From Closterium sp. Naga37s-1 (Eukaryota > Streptophyta > Zygnematophyceae > Desmidiales > Closteriaceae), in contig CANJKZ010000955.1 in NCBI GenBank assembly GCA_947471745.1, positions 1,299,501 to 1,363,500 on the forward strand: 64,000 nucleotides of DNA, written 5' to 3'. Positions within the stretch are counted from its first letter, which is position 1. The number at the start of each line of letters is the position of its first letter. Made by a program: the position numbers and the translations under genes. The notes below the pieces were generated by a model that searched no databases, was not told the origin of the DNA, and saw nothing but the letters and a program-made list of their open reading frames with translations. Of the stretch, positions 9,113 through 20,482 are shown piece by piece.

Positions 9113-10852
9113 ATGGCTTCTCTCAGTGTACTCACGTTCGATCATGAGGGCCGTCCGATCCAGTTCGATACGTGGCTCGACGACTTACAGCTGTACCTAC
9201 TGAGCGATTCTAGAGATAGCGTTTCGTTGTTTGACCACACGTCTGGAGCCTCTCTCGCCCCTCCCGCCACAGCTGACAGTGCGACTCGCTCACAGTGGCT
9301 TACCCGTGACGCTGTTGCTGCTGCTGCTACCCAAACGCGCTCACTTCGGACAGCTCAAGACTGCTAAAGCACTGTACAACGCTGTAGTCGCCCGTTACTC
9401 CTCCCCTGCCATCCTCTACTACCCTACCTCTTTCCCGAGCTGTCCTCCTTTGCCACGGTAGAGGACCTCCTTTCCCACCTTCGCACTAGCGACGCTCGCT
9501 ATAGCGCTGCCCTTCCAGCAGAGTTCCTTGCCAGGAACCCGCCCCTGATGTACATCACTCTCTACTTCATAGTCACCCGCCTTCCTCACTCTCTTCGCGC
9601 TGTCAGGGACCACTTTCTCGCACTTGACCCCACAGCCCTCACTGTCAACCTGCTCGAGCAGCACCTCCTTGCAACTGAGACTAGCGTAGTCGCTGTAAGT
9701 GCCGCTCGTGGCACTCCTCGCACGCCCTTCTTTGAGGTGTGTTCCCCCTCCCCCCTTGCCCCCGCTTACGCCTCTGCTGGTGCTGTTAACATCCTTGGTG
9801 CTGCGGATGTCGGGGTTGCTTCTGCTCTTAGTGAAAAGCGCCGCAGAGGAGGTGGTGGTGGGGGCGGCAGAGGAGGTGGTGGAGGTAGCGGAGGTGGTGG
9901 CAGCGGTAAGAGTGGTGGCGGGAGTGGGGGCTTTGGTGTCGGTAGTGGCAGCAGTAGGAGTGGTGGCAGTCGGGGTGGAGCTGTTCAGAGGGGAGGTTCT
10001 GGCGGTGGCCAGAGGCAGCAGCAGCAGCAGCAGCGTCGGAGCGAGACCCCTTCGCCCCCGCAGCTTCGTGAGTGGTTTGCTCAGCTTGGGGCGTCTGGGG
10101 GTAGTGTTAGCTGCCTGTATGTCATTCGCACGGGTGACCGTGCTGTTCAGAGGGGAGGTTCTTGCAGTGGCCAGAGGCAGCAGCGTCAAAGCGAGACCCC
10201 TTCGCCCCCGCAGCTTCATGAGTGGTTAGCTCAACTTGGGGCGTCTGGGGGTAGTGTTAGCTGCCCGTATGTCATTCGCACGGGTGACCGTGCTGGTCAG
10301 ACATGCGGGAAGCCTCACACGCAGCACCGCTGCTTCTCCCGCCTAGACGACGCTTGGCGCGCGGAGTTTGGTGACGAGGATGAGCGCCCCCGCTGGGCAG
10401 AGCTGCTTAGGTCTGGAGTTGATATCTTTGCTCTTGACAATGATGCTATCCTTGCTGCTATGTATGCCTTGTCTGTTAGTGCTGAAGGTGACTGTTACCG
10501 GTGTGTGCCGCCCGACCAAGGTATAGAGGCTGCTGCTCTAGGCGCTAGTGAGTCTGTTCTCCCTGGTACTGCGCCTGCTCAGGCCTTGCACACTTTTACA
10601 CTTGACTCAGGTGCTTCCCGCTGTTTCTTTCGCGACAGTACCACCCTCACTCCTCTCTCTACACCTGTACCGGTCAGACTGGCTGAACCCTCAGAGGGCC
10701 CAGTTCTTGCCCGTTCCTCCACTGTTCTCCCGTGTCCAGCGGTTCCGTCTGGCTCACTGCCAGGACTTCACCTCCCCTCGTTCTCTACGAACTTGGTGAG
10801 TACCGCTGCCCTCCAGGATGCGATGGTCACTACCACCACTCATGGGGGTTAG
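9113..10852 (+). pseudogene. element B gag and protease, frameshifted
   Basis: Starts at ATG 9113 (MASLSVLTFDHEGRPIQF), the copia gag N-terminus shared with D and E. A deletion near 9313 shifts frame after about 70 codons, with the frame resumed near 9548. A Gly-rich run follows (9840-9990). A 130 bp segment with the Arg/Gln stretch and the first part of the zinc knuckle is duplicated (10000-10140 and 10140-10290). The complete knuckle reads CPYVIRT ... QTCGKPHTQHRC. The aspartic protease motif LDSGAS is at about 10602. The frame stops at 10850 just before the integrase. Gag would form the particle and the protease would process the polyprotein. Confidence 0.88.
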
Positions 10853-10855
10853 CGT

Positions 10856-12409
10856 GTGTCGATCTGCACGTGTACACGGACGGGCCGTCACCTGGCCACG
10901 TTCACTCGTCGGCCTGTGTCGAGTCTGTACACACTGACTACCGAGCCTCCTCAGGTAGCTGCGTCTGCCCAGGTGTCCGCGTCAGGTCCGGTAGCACCCC
11001 CCTGCTCGTGTCGCCTCCTGTCGCACCAGACTCTCTTGCGGCACTACCGCCTTGGTCACCCCTCCTTGCCACGCCTACGGGGCATGCACTCCCGCCTCCT
11101 TGTTTCCGGTCTTCCCAGGTCTCTGCCTCCCCTCCCGCCCTCGCCTGCCCCGCCCTGCCTTCCCTGGGTCAAGGGGCAGCAGCGCGCCGCTCCTCACTCC
11201 TCCTCGTTTCCCCCGACGACTGCTCCCTTGCAGACTCTCCACATGGATGATTGGGGCCCATCCCGCGTAAGTGGACAGGGCCGTGAGCGATACCCCCTGC
11301 AGGACGTTGACGACTACACGCGGTACACCACTGTCTTCCCTTTGCGCAGCAAGGGTGAGGTCCCTGATGTCTTGATCCCTTGGATCCACGCATTCCGTCT
11401 CCAGCTCCGCGAGCGGCTCCGCCAGAACCTTCCTGTCCTACGTCTGCACTCTGACAGAGGTGGTGAGTTCTCCTCCAACCTCTTGCGGGACTTTTGTCGT
11501 GGGGAGGGCATTCTCCAGTTGTTAACGCTTCCGGCCTCCCCGCAGCAAAATCGAATTGCTGAGCGCCGCATTGGCGTAGTCATGGAAGTGGCTCGTACCT
11601 CCATGATCCATGTGGCTGCTCCTCATTTTCTGTGGCCATTTGCGGACAGGTACGCTGTGCATCAGCTCAACCTCTGGCCCCGTGTCTCGTTGCCGGAGAC
11701 CTCGCCTACACTGCGTTGGACGGGGAAGGTTGGCGATGCGTTGGTGTTCCGGGTCTGGGGCTCTCGTGACTTTGTTCGCGATACGTCCGCGGATAAGCTC
11801 TCCTCCCGCGCTATTCCATGCGTCTTCCTTGGCTTCCCCCCTGACGCGCCTGGCTGGCAGTTTTACCACCCCACCTCGCGCCATGTCCTCCCCTCTCAGG
11901 ACGTCACGTTTGACGAGTCGGTTCCCTTTTACCGTCTCTTCCCCTACCGCTCTGCCCCTCTCCCACCCCCGCCGCTCTTTCTTTCTCTACGTCCCCCTCC
12001 AGTAGACCCCCTCCCCCCTCAAGGTCCTGCTCCCTCGCGTGTGTCTCAGGTAGACCCACTCCCCGGGACTGTGCCTGTAGAGGTCGCTGTAGACTCAGGT
12101 GCTGCTCGAGGTACTGGGTCTGGGGGTGCTGTGTCTGGGGGTGCTGAGCCTGCGAGTGCGGAGCCTGGGGGTGCTGAGCCTGCGAGTGCGGAGCCTGCGG
12201 GTGCTGATCCTGCGGGTGCGGAGCCTGGGGGTGCTGAGTCTACGGGTGCGGAGCCTGGGGGTCCTGAGCCAGAGGGTGCGGAGCCTTGGGGTGCTGAGTC
12301 TGAGGGTGCGGAGTCTGGGGGTGCTGAGCCTAGGGGTACTGCTTCTTCTGGAGGTCCTGCGGGTGCCTCGCCACGACTGTCTCCTCGACCGGAGCCTCTC
12401 TCCCCGTAG
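10856..12409 (+). pseudogene. element B integrase region
   Basis: Holds the GAG_pre-integrase zinc-binding region (HYRLGHPSLPRL) and the integrase core. The catalytic acids are the Asp in LHMDDWGP, the Asp in LHSDRGGEF and, 35 residues later, the Glu in NRIAERRIG. The HHCC finger is damaged: the last Cys of the family's CLPC is Trp here (CLPW). A C-terminal linker of GGAEP/SAEP repeats follows. Two consecutive CAG codons expected before LREW are TAG TAG (12407-12412), ending the frame. Integrase would join the DNA copy to the chromosome. Confidence 0.88.
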
Positions 12410-12412
12410 TAG

Positions 12413-15030
12413 TTGCGCGAGTGGTTTCCTCAGCGCACACGCCTTAGGAGTAGAGCTGTTGGAGCTGGACGCTCTGCCGCTGGAGGCGATGGAGCTGGAG
12501 GTGCTGGAGCTACTAGTCTTGGAGGTGCTGGAGTTCCTGCTGGAGCTGGAGGTACCGAAGGTGCTGGAGCTGCTAGTCCTGGAGGTGCTCGTACTCGGAG
12601 TACTGGAGCTGCCGGGGCTGGTGGTGTTGGAGGAGCTGGAGCTGGAGACCCTGCCGCTGGAGCTGTTGACCCTGGAGCTGGAGGTGCTGGCGCTGGGGGT
12701 GTTGCGTCTGGCGGTTCTGGTGCTGGAGGCATTGTGCAGCAGCGCCTGTTTTTTGTTCCGCCGCCACCGTCGTCTCTGATGCCACCTGACTCGGTCCTTC
12801 GCCAGGTTCTTAGTCTCCCATCTTCTACTGGCCTTCCTCCTAGCTTACTGAGTCCATCGCCTCGCCAGTCGCAGCCACAGTTACATCCACACTCCCCACT
12901 GCCTGCTCCTTCTCGTAATGCTGAGCAGACATACTCGTTTATAGAGCGTGGTGAGCCTAAGTCTCGTCCTGCCTTGCCTGTTCGCGCTGCTCGCACTGGT
13001 CGTCGGGTTGCTCGTCTGCGTCCTCCTCCTGTTCCCGGCACTCACGTTATGGCAGTTCGTACTTCCTCTGTTCCACTGCGACTTCCTCTGCCGCCTCCTC
13101 CTGAGTCCTCTCTTCCTGCCATTCCTGACCCTGAGCCTGACTTAGTTCGTGCTGCCAGTCCTACTGTCTCTCGTTTTCTAGCCACTGTTGTCACTGACCC
13201 TTTGTTTGAGTCCACTGCTGCGTCTGCCCTAGTTGCTGAGCTTGTCGACTTTGCTGCCGCCTGTCGTCTCGACTACGGCACTAGTCTTGTTGCTGAGTCT
13301 GAGTCTGACTATCCTCCATCCGTCGGGGGTGAGTGTGCTCTTGGCACGAACGTCCTTGAGGACAGGCAGGAGGACTTTGAGTGTCTTGCAGCTTTTGTAT
13401 CTCATCTCGTGGTCATGTTGCTTGCCCCTGAGGGAGACCCGGATGCACCAGACATCCCGACCCCGCGCTCTTACGTAGAGGCGATTACGGGTCCCTACTT
13501 CTCTCAGTGGCAGACAGCCATGGATGCAGAGATGGCATCTTGGAAGTCCACAAGCACCTACGTCGACACAGTTCCCCCTTTTGGGGCGAACATAGTCGAT
13601 GGCATGTGGATTTTCAAGGTGAAGCGACCGCCGGGTTCTCCGCCTGCCTTCAAGGCTCGTTACGTGACGAGGCTTCAGTCAACGACAGGGAGTTGATTTC
13701 TTCCAGACCTTCTCCCCTACCCCAAAGATGACGACTCTTCGTGTTGCTGCACGTTGCAGCTCAGCGTGACTATGAGCTGCACTCTCTTGACTTCAGCACA
13801 GCTTTCTTGCATGGCAACCTGCACGAGGAGATCTGGCTGCGCCACCCACTTGGCTTCACTAGGTCGTTTCCTGCAGGTACCCAGTGGAGCCTCCGGCGTC
13901 CAGTCTACGGTCTCCGTCAAGCGCCTCGCGAGTGGCACAACACACTGAGGACGACACTTGCGGCTCTTGGGTTTGTTCCTTCGACTGCTAACCCGTCGCT
14001 GTTTCTACGCACCGACACGCTGTTGCCTCCGTTCTACGTTCTCGTGTGCGTCGACGACTTGGTCTTTGCCACTGCTGACACTGAGGCACTGGCCCTTCTG
14101 AAGTCGAAGCTGCAGAAGAGACACACCTGCACTGACCTGGGTGAACTGCGCAGCTATCTTGGCTTGCAGATCACTCGGGACAGAGCACGGCGCACCATCA
14201 CCCTGACTCAGTCACACATGGTGCACCAGGTCCTTCAGTGCTTCAGCTTCCGGTACTCCTCTTCACAGTCCTCTCCTCTGCCTACCGGTCACTCGCTCTC
14301 AGCTCCACCTTCGGACGAGTGCGTAGAGCCGAGTGGCCCGTATCCAGAGCTTGTGGGCTACCTCATGTACCTGATGACCTGCACTCGACCTGGCCTTGCC
14401 TACCTTTTTAGCATCCTGGCACACTACGTTGCGCCCGGGAGACACCGAACAGAGCACTGGGAGGTCGATAAGAGGGTGTTGCGCTACTTGTGCAGTACGT
14501 TGGGCATGGGGCTCGTGCTTGGAGGACGGGTTCCAGTTGTCCTCTCTGGACACGCAGACACTTCTTGGGTTGACGACTTGGCTACGCAGCGGTCGTCACA
14601 GGGTTACACCTTCAGCCTTGGTTCCGGCTCTGTCTCTTGGCGGTCTACCCGCTCGTCTTCTGTTCTCAGTTCCAGTTGTGAAGCTGAGATCTACGCAGGG
14701 TCCATGGCTGCACAGGAGTTACGCTGGCTCACCTACGTGCTGACCGAATTTGGAGAGCGACCTCGTTCTTCTTCAGTACTGTACGTAGACAACAAGGCAA
14801 TGATTGCCTTGTGTCAGGAGCACAGACTGGAGCACAGAACGAAGCACATCGCTCTGCGTTACTTCCTTGCTCGAGAGTTGCAGCAGCGTGGTCAGCTTCG
14901 CCTTGCTTGCGTGGCCACTAGGGCCAATATTGCTGATATATTCACCAATGCACTTCAGTTTGGTGATCATCAGCGTTTCTGTACTGTTTTAGGCCTTGTG
15001 CCTACTTTGCCTCAATTGCTCATTGCGTGA
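12413..15030 (+). pseudogene. element B linker, reverse transcriptase and RNase H, frameshifted
   Basis: A Gly/Ala-rich linker (12450-12750) and a Ser/Pro-rich stretch lead into RT (WQTAMDAEMASWKST, then VDGMWIFKVKRPPG). A 2 bp deletion near 13668 and another near 13748 break the frame inside RT, which then reads on to the TGA at 15028-15030. The polymerase motif is CVDD instead of YVDD (14048-14059). The RNase H part is complete to the end. With these lesions this copy cannot make its own polymerase. Confidence 0.88.
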
Positions 15031-15455
15031 CTTTGTTTGTACTATGATGTGTATATATATCTGCATGCTTACACTTGCTAGGGTATGATCACTGTACTGT
15101 TTGTTCTCTTTTATATAACTCTGCATGTGAACTGGCCTTGTGGCCATTTGCTTGTGCTCGGAATGTGTGGTGACTTTGTGATCCACCCTGAGCTTGCTTT
15201 GCTTTTCTTGACTGGTCTTGTGACCAGGGCTGACGTTTCACTTTAGGGCTCCCTGATGCCGCAAAAAAAAAAATCCCTCGATTATGAGTGCACATTGTTC
15301 AGGAGATTGTCACCCTGATAGCTCAGGGTTCATCAACTAGTCACTCTGATGAGTCAGGGTCGACAGCCTAAATTCAGGGTTGTGTTTCACATTTTACTAG
15401 GGTGATTACTGCAATGTACAGCCTGTAACGAATTTCCTCCTACATCTACTCTACT

Positions 15456-18400
15456 CTAGTGCACACGCCTATCGATGTGGAACACTTCCTCCACATCCTC
15501 ATCGTCCGAAAGGAAGGGATTGTCCTCCTCCTCCTCCCCCACAAGCTCCTGATCGTCGCCCAGGGCCTGTTCCACATCCACCTCCTCCTCCTCGTCCTCG
15601 TCCCCATTGTTTTGGTGGGCAACTCCTGCTTCGAATTCACCCTCCTTTGCTTTCCCCCTCCTTTCGCGATCAGCCACAGCAAGCTTTACGCTCTTTGCGG
15701 GGCGCCTCCTCCTTATAGACCTCCAGACCTCCAGGACGTCCGGCCACTCGGTGTCGTAATTCAGGAGCGAAATCTGCATCAGCTCCCCCAGTCGCGCGTT
15801 GCAGAGAGCGCCGCGCACCCAAGACTTGATCACATTTTGCTTCGAGAATCCTCTCTCGCACTCCACAGTTGACAGGGGAAGCACCGCGATCGCCTGCCAC
15901 AGGAGGACGAGGTTGGGCCACCTCCTGCCAGGCACATTGTCGGAGATGGGTGGGAAACAGAGTGACCACATGCACAAAATACATTAGACTCTCACATGGC
16001 ATACCATGCTGTCACACTACGGGGACATACCTCTTCGAGTCCGCGCTCCCGAGAATGTTGGTCAGTCCCTGTGTGAAGCTTTCCAGCTCGTGGTGCGCCT
16101 CCATGATCGCACAGAATGTGGGAAGCTCCCTCTCTGCGGCCTTGAGGTCGAATCCCGGCAGCTAGTGGCGGAAGAGTTTGCTGCATCCCAGAAGCCACTC
16201 ACGGCACTTCTTCTCCCGTTGTGCCTTGATCTTCGGCCACTTTCCGGCCCGAAACAGCTTCGTCGGCCCCAGCTTCCCCAGGTCATCAAGCCGCTCGTTG
16301 AGATTGTCCACGCAATCGCGGGCGAAACTGCGGCACAGCTCCACGCACTCCTCGTATCCGCTCCCCACCTTGTGCCCCGGGAGCTTCCGCTCGTGCATGG
16401 TGTACAGATGGTTCACTGGGCGTCCCTCCCCGTCCACGCCTCTCACACGGACCTTCTTGCCTCCACCATGCCCGTGCAGCTTCAGAAAGCCGACCAGCCA
16501 GCACTTGCCCTCGCCACCGAACTGCTTGTCGGTATCCAAATACCGCTCAGTCAGATCCGCCGTGGTGGCCTCGATGGTCTTCGCAATCTCCGTCACATCA
16601 ATCTGTAAGGGCACAGTCATACAGGACATGTCATTTTACATCCAACACTCGAGAAATTGGAGACACTAGCAGAGGCGTGTTCGTGGAAGATTAAACAAAC
16701 TCACATCTCGCTTCTGGAAACAGCGGTTGAGGTCGTTCATGTCGGCGAGGATGTCGGCGAGGAAGAACAGGCAAAACTGGAACTTGTAGCACGTGACGAT
16801 CTCGTACACCTTGTGACTCCGCTCCCAAAGAAGAACGATACACGCACTGAGCACCTTGCACAGCCGTCGCACCGCATCTCCACGTGAGAGCCAGCGAACC
16901 GTGTGGATCCCCTGGACTTCGAGGTTAGTGTTGTAGATCACACGCTGCAGGTACTTGAACCGTTGGCTCCAGACTGAAGAATCTCCTAGTTTTGCCGCCA
17001 CGGTGCGCACCACCTTGTCCACCATGCCGAGGTCGGGGTTGGACGTCGCCGCGTCCTTAACAGCCAACGCCTCCCTGCAATAGACAACGGTAATAATTGT
17101 TGAGTAGAAATCAGGCAAGCAACATGAACTGAATCAATAACTGGCACTAAAATTTACCAGTGCGCGATGCAGTGACAGGAAAAGAGATGCGGGGCGTGCT
17201 CCCTGATCCGCGCCACCAATCCGTTGTCCTTCCCCGTCATGACCGAAGCCCCGTCCGTACTGATTCCGACAAGCTTCGACACGTCGACGCCTGCGGAGCG
17301 CAGATGATTCATGAGCACCTCGAACAGGGACGCAGCATCACACTTCTCCACAGTCAGGAGGGTGAAGAACTCGGTGACGACTCGGCGGTCCATGATGAAG
17401 GTCAGGTAAACAATCATGTGTTTACCACGCGTTCGGTCAGTGCTCTCGTCGCATTGCAGGCCCAGGAACGGTGAGGAGTTGATGTGGTCCATCTGCGCAT
17501 TCGTCAAGTACGTACTGAGGCAGTGAACCATCTGCTGGAAGCCGTACCTGCGCAGAGATGTAGGTCCTTCAGTTAGTCTTTCTGGGGGAAAATATTTCAT
17601 TACCACGAATTCAATACAGCAAGATTGTAACTAAAATGTCCTACCGAGTGAGATAAACACCGTAAGACTGTCTCGGGATGTCGGGCGTGTCCTGCTCCGC
17701 GAGATGCCGCATCAGCCTAGGGTACATGCTTATCGGCGCGTCGCACTTGCACAGAAACACAACCGACCGCAACAGTCGGACGGCGCGCCTGCCCTCGACG
17801 TCCGAGTTGATGAAGTTCGAAATCACTTGCTGTCCCTCGCGGATGCCTCTCGCAATCTTCAGCTGCCGGTCAACAGCCGCTTTGTGCGCGTCCGTGTGCT
17901 CGTGTGCGCGAAACGCCTGCGTCTGCATGTCACGGCCTCCGTCATCACCCTGCCTCGCGTATCTCGTGTTCTCCTTCCCGTAGGCCATGCAGACACTGCA
18001 CTTCACATAGGGAAACCCATTCTTGGTTTTTCCGAACACAAGCCAGGAGAACTGTCCCGACCACCTCGTATCGTACATGATGCTGGCCTCCACGAACATC
18101 TGCTCCCGCAGCTGCGCCTTGGTGAGGGCGGGCGAGCCGGTGTCCGCGCGGATCGGGAACACATCTTCCTCTGGCGGTGCAGATGCAGCAGGTGGTGGAT
18201 CAGCCGGAGTGTTCGAATCAGAAAATCGGCGACCTCCGACGAGCAGGGTATGCTGCGCCCACTTCCCTGAACGCGCTCTCTTCGGTGTGGAGGTAGCCGA
18301 CGGAGGACCAACGGACACCCGCACGGTGCTTGGTGTGGGACTTGGCGCGGTCGGTTGGGGATCTTTGCTGCAAGAAGCAACAGCCGGGGGTATAGTGAAG

Positions 18401-18612
18401 GCGGCCTCCCGGGGAGACTCTTCAGGTGTGGCCGTGGGCGTGTCTTTAACTGCAGAATCATCTACGGTAGACCTAGGTGGATCCGGTGTTACTGGAGCAG
18501 CGGAACCTCTAAGAAAATCAAGCCCCGAGCGTGGCTCCGTGGCTTTCGGCGGTAACGGTGGCTCATCTGAGCCAGCCTGAGGCATGTCCTCGTCAGCCTG
18601 CTGGCCTTCCAT
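15456..18612 (-). pseudogene. hAT transposase, five exons, one internal TAG
   Basis: Exons on the minus strand are 18612-17645, 17547-17158, 17074-16705, 16602-16031 and 15924-15456. All introns are GT-AG and 83-106 bp. The sum is 2,769 nt, a multiple of three (922 residues). The N-terminus is Pro/Ser-rich, followed by a BED-like or TTF-type finger region (FPYVKCSVC ... HTDAHKAAV). The RNase H-like core has CDES (first Asp), STDGASVMTG (second Asp) and CHCIAHW, followed by TVRWLSRGDAVRRL. The C-terminal hAT dimerisation motif is LLWQAIAVLPLSTVECERGF, and the tail is acidic. A TAG at 16164-16162 interrupts exon 4, where the downstream frame clearly continues (LPGFDLKAAERELPTFCAI); Gln CAG is the likely original. 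It resembles the ZNF862-like hAT transposases. Apart from that stop it looks intact. Confidence 0.85.
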
Positions 18613-18808
18613 GGCTGGGAGAAGCTAGAGATGGGGAGAGAGAGAAACGGAGAAATGAATTGAAAAAAGGGAACATAACAGCAGCACCAACAAGACCCTG
18701 GCTGTGGGAGGGGGGAAGCAAGAGATGGAGGGAGAAGGTGGGGTCAGCAAGAATCCACCGCGTCGCCACGAAATTGATGGCGCGGTGGTCGAAACAACGA
18801 GCCGTCAT

Positions 18809-18839
18809 TGTATTCGGCCTTTCATGCAGGCCGAATACA
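18809..18839. repeat. perfect hairpin upstream of the hAT transposase
   Basis: TGTATTCGGCCT and AGGCCGAATACA are perfect reverse complements separated by 7 bases. It lies about 200 bp upstream of the transposase ATG, so it could be a regulatory or transposase-binding structure. Confidence 0.8.
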
Positions 18840-19089
18840 TTGAACGACTGCTTCACTGCCAGCGACGACAGCCACTAAGTGTCTCTCTCCAATGAGGGAC
18901 ACGTATTGTGATTTGCGCGGTGCGCGTGGCAGTAAACATGATGATTCTAGGTGCGCTGTCAAATTTGACAGCTGTGCTGCTGTACAAATGACAGTTGTGT
19001 TCTGTGTCGGTTCTTGTCACTAGTGCGCGTGAAACGAAGCCCCCACATGGTTAGGTGCGAATCATAATTACCCACATGGGGGGGTATCG

Positions 19090-19116
19090 GAACGAAGCTT
19101 CTACGAAGCTTCGTTC
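19090..19116. repeat. perfect 12 bp palindromic arms in the hAT subterminal region
   Basis: GAACGAAGCTTC and GAAGCTTCGTTC flank a 3-base spacer. It lies 220-250 bp from the element end. Confidence 0.85.
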
Positions 19117-19380
19117 AGATAACATGACTTTCAGGGTCCACAGGTCGCGTACTCTGTATTGACAGGGTCCATGAAAACACTACACTGAGAGTGTATTGAG
19201 AATTTCAGGCTCCGCTAAATCAATACTCTGAATGGATCAGGGACCAAAATGTGAAAAACCTGATTTCACAGGGATCACAAGGTGAGAAGCTTGAAATCAC
19301 CCTAAAATCAGGGTAATTACCCTGATAAAATCAGCCCTGCTTGTGACCACTTGTTTTCTTCCACTTTGCCTACGGGGGTG

Positions 19381-19512
19381 TGTCAAAACTGTTATAGTAC
19401 TTACTTTGTGTAGGCTATAATGGGGTAGCCTATAAGGGGTACAACCAAATTAAGGTTCGTACTTGTACCCAACTTCTGTTCAATGCATTCATTCTCATTC
19501 GTTAGTTTGAGA
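19381..19512 (+). repeat. 3' LTR of element B
   Basis: Starts TGTCAAAACTG after TACGGGGGTG. It ends TAGTTTGAGA, where the terminal CA has become GA, and is followed by the GAGCC duplication. Confidence 0.92.
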
Positions 19513-19800
19513 GAGCCGACTCAAATGTGCAGCAAGCAAGCACTCATATGGTATGTACACGTGTCATGCGGTCAGGACTCTAGTGATTTTTTAGCCACCT
19601 AAAAGCCATAAGGAGATCAGGTTGACTTCTGAGCCTGCTCAAATGTACAGTAAACAAGCACTCACATGGTGAGTGTACTTGTCGTGTAGTCAGGAGGACT
19701 TGTGTGATTTTGTAGGCGCCTAAAAAACATAAGGTGATCTGATTGAATTTTGAGTCGACGCAAATGTGCAGCAAGCACTCACATTGTGAGTTATATGGGT
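19513..19800. repeat. three tandem ~112 bp intergenic repeats
   Basis: The unit carries TCAAATGTGCAGCAAGCACT, CACATGGTGAGT and a GGCGCCTAAAAAACATAAGG stretch. Copies start near 19516, 19630 and 19755. Related single motifs occur at 7770-7800, 58389 and 58494, so it is a dispersed host repeat, into which element B inserted. Confidence 0.75.
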
Positions 19801-20482
19801 GATTATCGTTGTCTGCCGTTTGCCTTCCCTCTCCAATTATTTGCTTCTCCTTGCCCCGTGATTCCGCCCCTCCCCCTCTCCCTCCCCTCCATGCCCCCCT
19901 CCCCTCCCCTCAAATTTTTTTTTTTTTGTTTTTGTTGTTTACTAATTTCAAATGGTTGCAATGTGCAATGGTTCTTTGCCTCCTGTGATGTTGCTCGCAA
20001 GACTCTCTTTGAGCACCTCTCGTCCGTTCTCTCTGGTAGGACGCTTTGGGACCGGAAAGATGCTGGGCTGGCGAGGAGAACAGGCATATTATGTGGCGTT
20101 TACTGCTCATAGTGAATAATACAACACCATGTGGGAAGCATTTTGTACAATGAATAATCTGGCTTATATTATTTTGTTCTTTTGTAGTGCGTTTGTTCAT
20201 GTTGTATCAAAACTAAAACCAAACCTTTATGAACCAATCAGATGCACCCCAAACCGAATCCGGAGCACGGCGACTTGCAAGATTCCCGTTGTGCCGCGGC
20301 GCGATTCCTTTTCCAAAGCTACTCCATTCTTTTCTGTTCATTCACCTCCCTCGCTTCGCGCTTGAAATTGCTCGAAACCTCTGGGCAAGCACATTTGCGA
20401 CATCTGCCATTTTATTCGGGAAGCAATCGAAGTTTATTCGCCACCTTCGAGAAGCAGTATCTTGTTTAGTCGATTAGGCGGC
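19801..20482. other. region upstream of the PLAC8 gene
   Basis: A pyrimidine tract ends in T9 (19918-19927). The stretch GCACCTCTCGTCCGTTCTCT near 20013 has a counterpart near 58734, so this upstream piece is also duplicated. It probably contains the PLAC8 promoter; no clear TATA position stands out. Confidence 0.4.

Larger units (their letters stand above)
15225..19339 (-). mobile_element. hAT DNA transposon, 4,115 bp, inside element B
   Basis: Ends are CAGGGCTGA and TCAGCCCTG, flanked by an exact 8 bp duplication CTTGTGAC (15217-15224 and 19340-19347). Short TIRs starting CAGGG and 8 bp duplications define hAT. It sits in the 3' untranslated block of element B, so it is younger than B. Both ends have subterminal repeats of CAGGGT and CTGAT...TCAG type, likely transposase-binding sites (inference). 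Confidence 0.95.
8126..19512 (+). mobile_element. Ty1/copia element B, full length, split by a hAT transposon
   Basis: The LTRs at 8126-8254 and 19381-19512 are flanked by the same 5 bp, GAGCC (8121-8125 and 19513-19517), which proves one insertion event. Removing the hAT transposon at 15225-19339 and one copy of its 8 bp duplication leaves about 7.26 kb. Domain order is gag, zinc knuckle, protease, integrase, RT, RNase H, the copia order. Several frameshifts and stops make this copy inactive. Confidence 0.95.
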
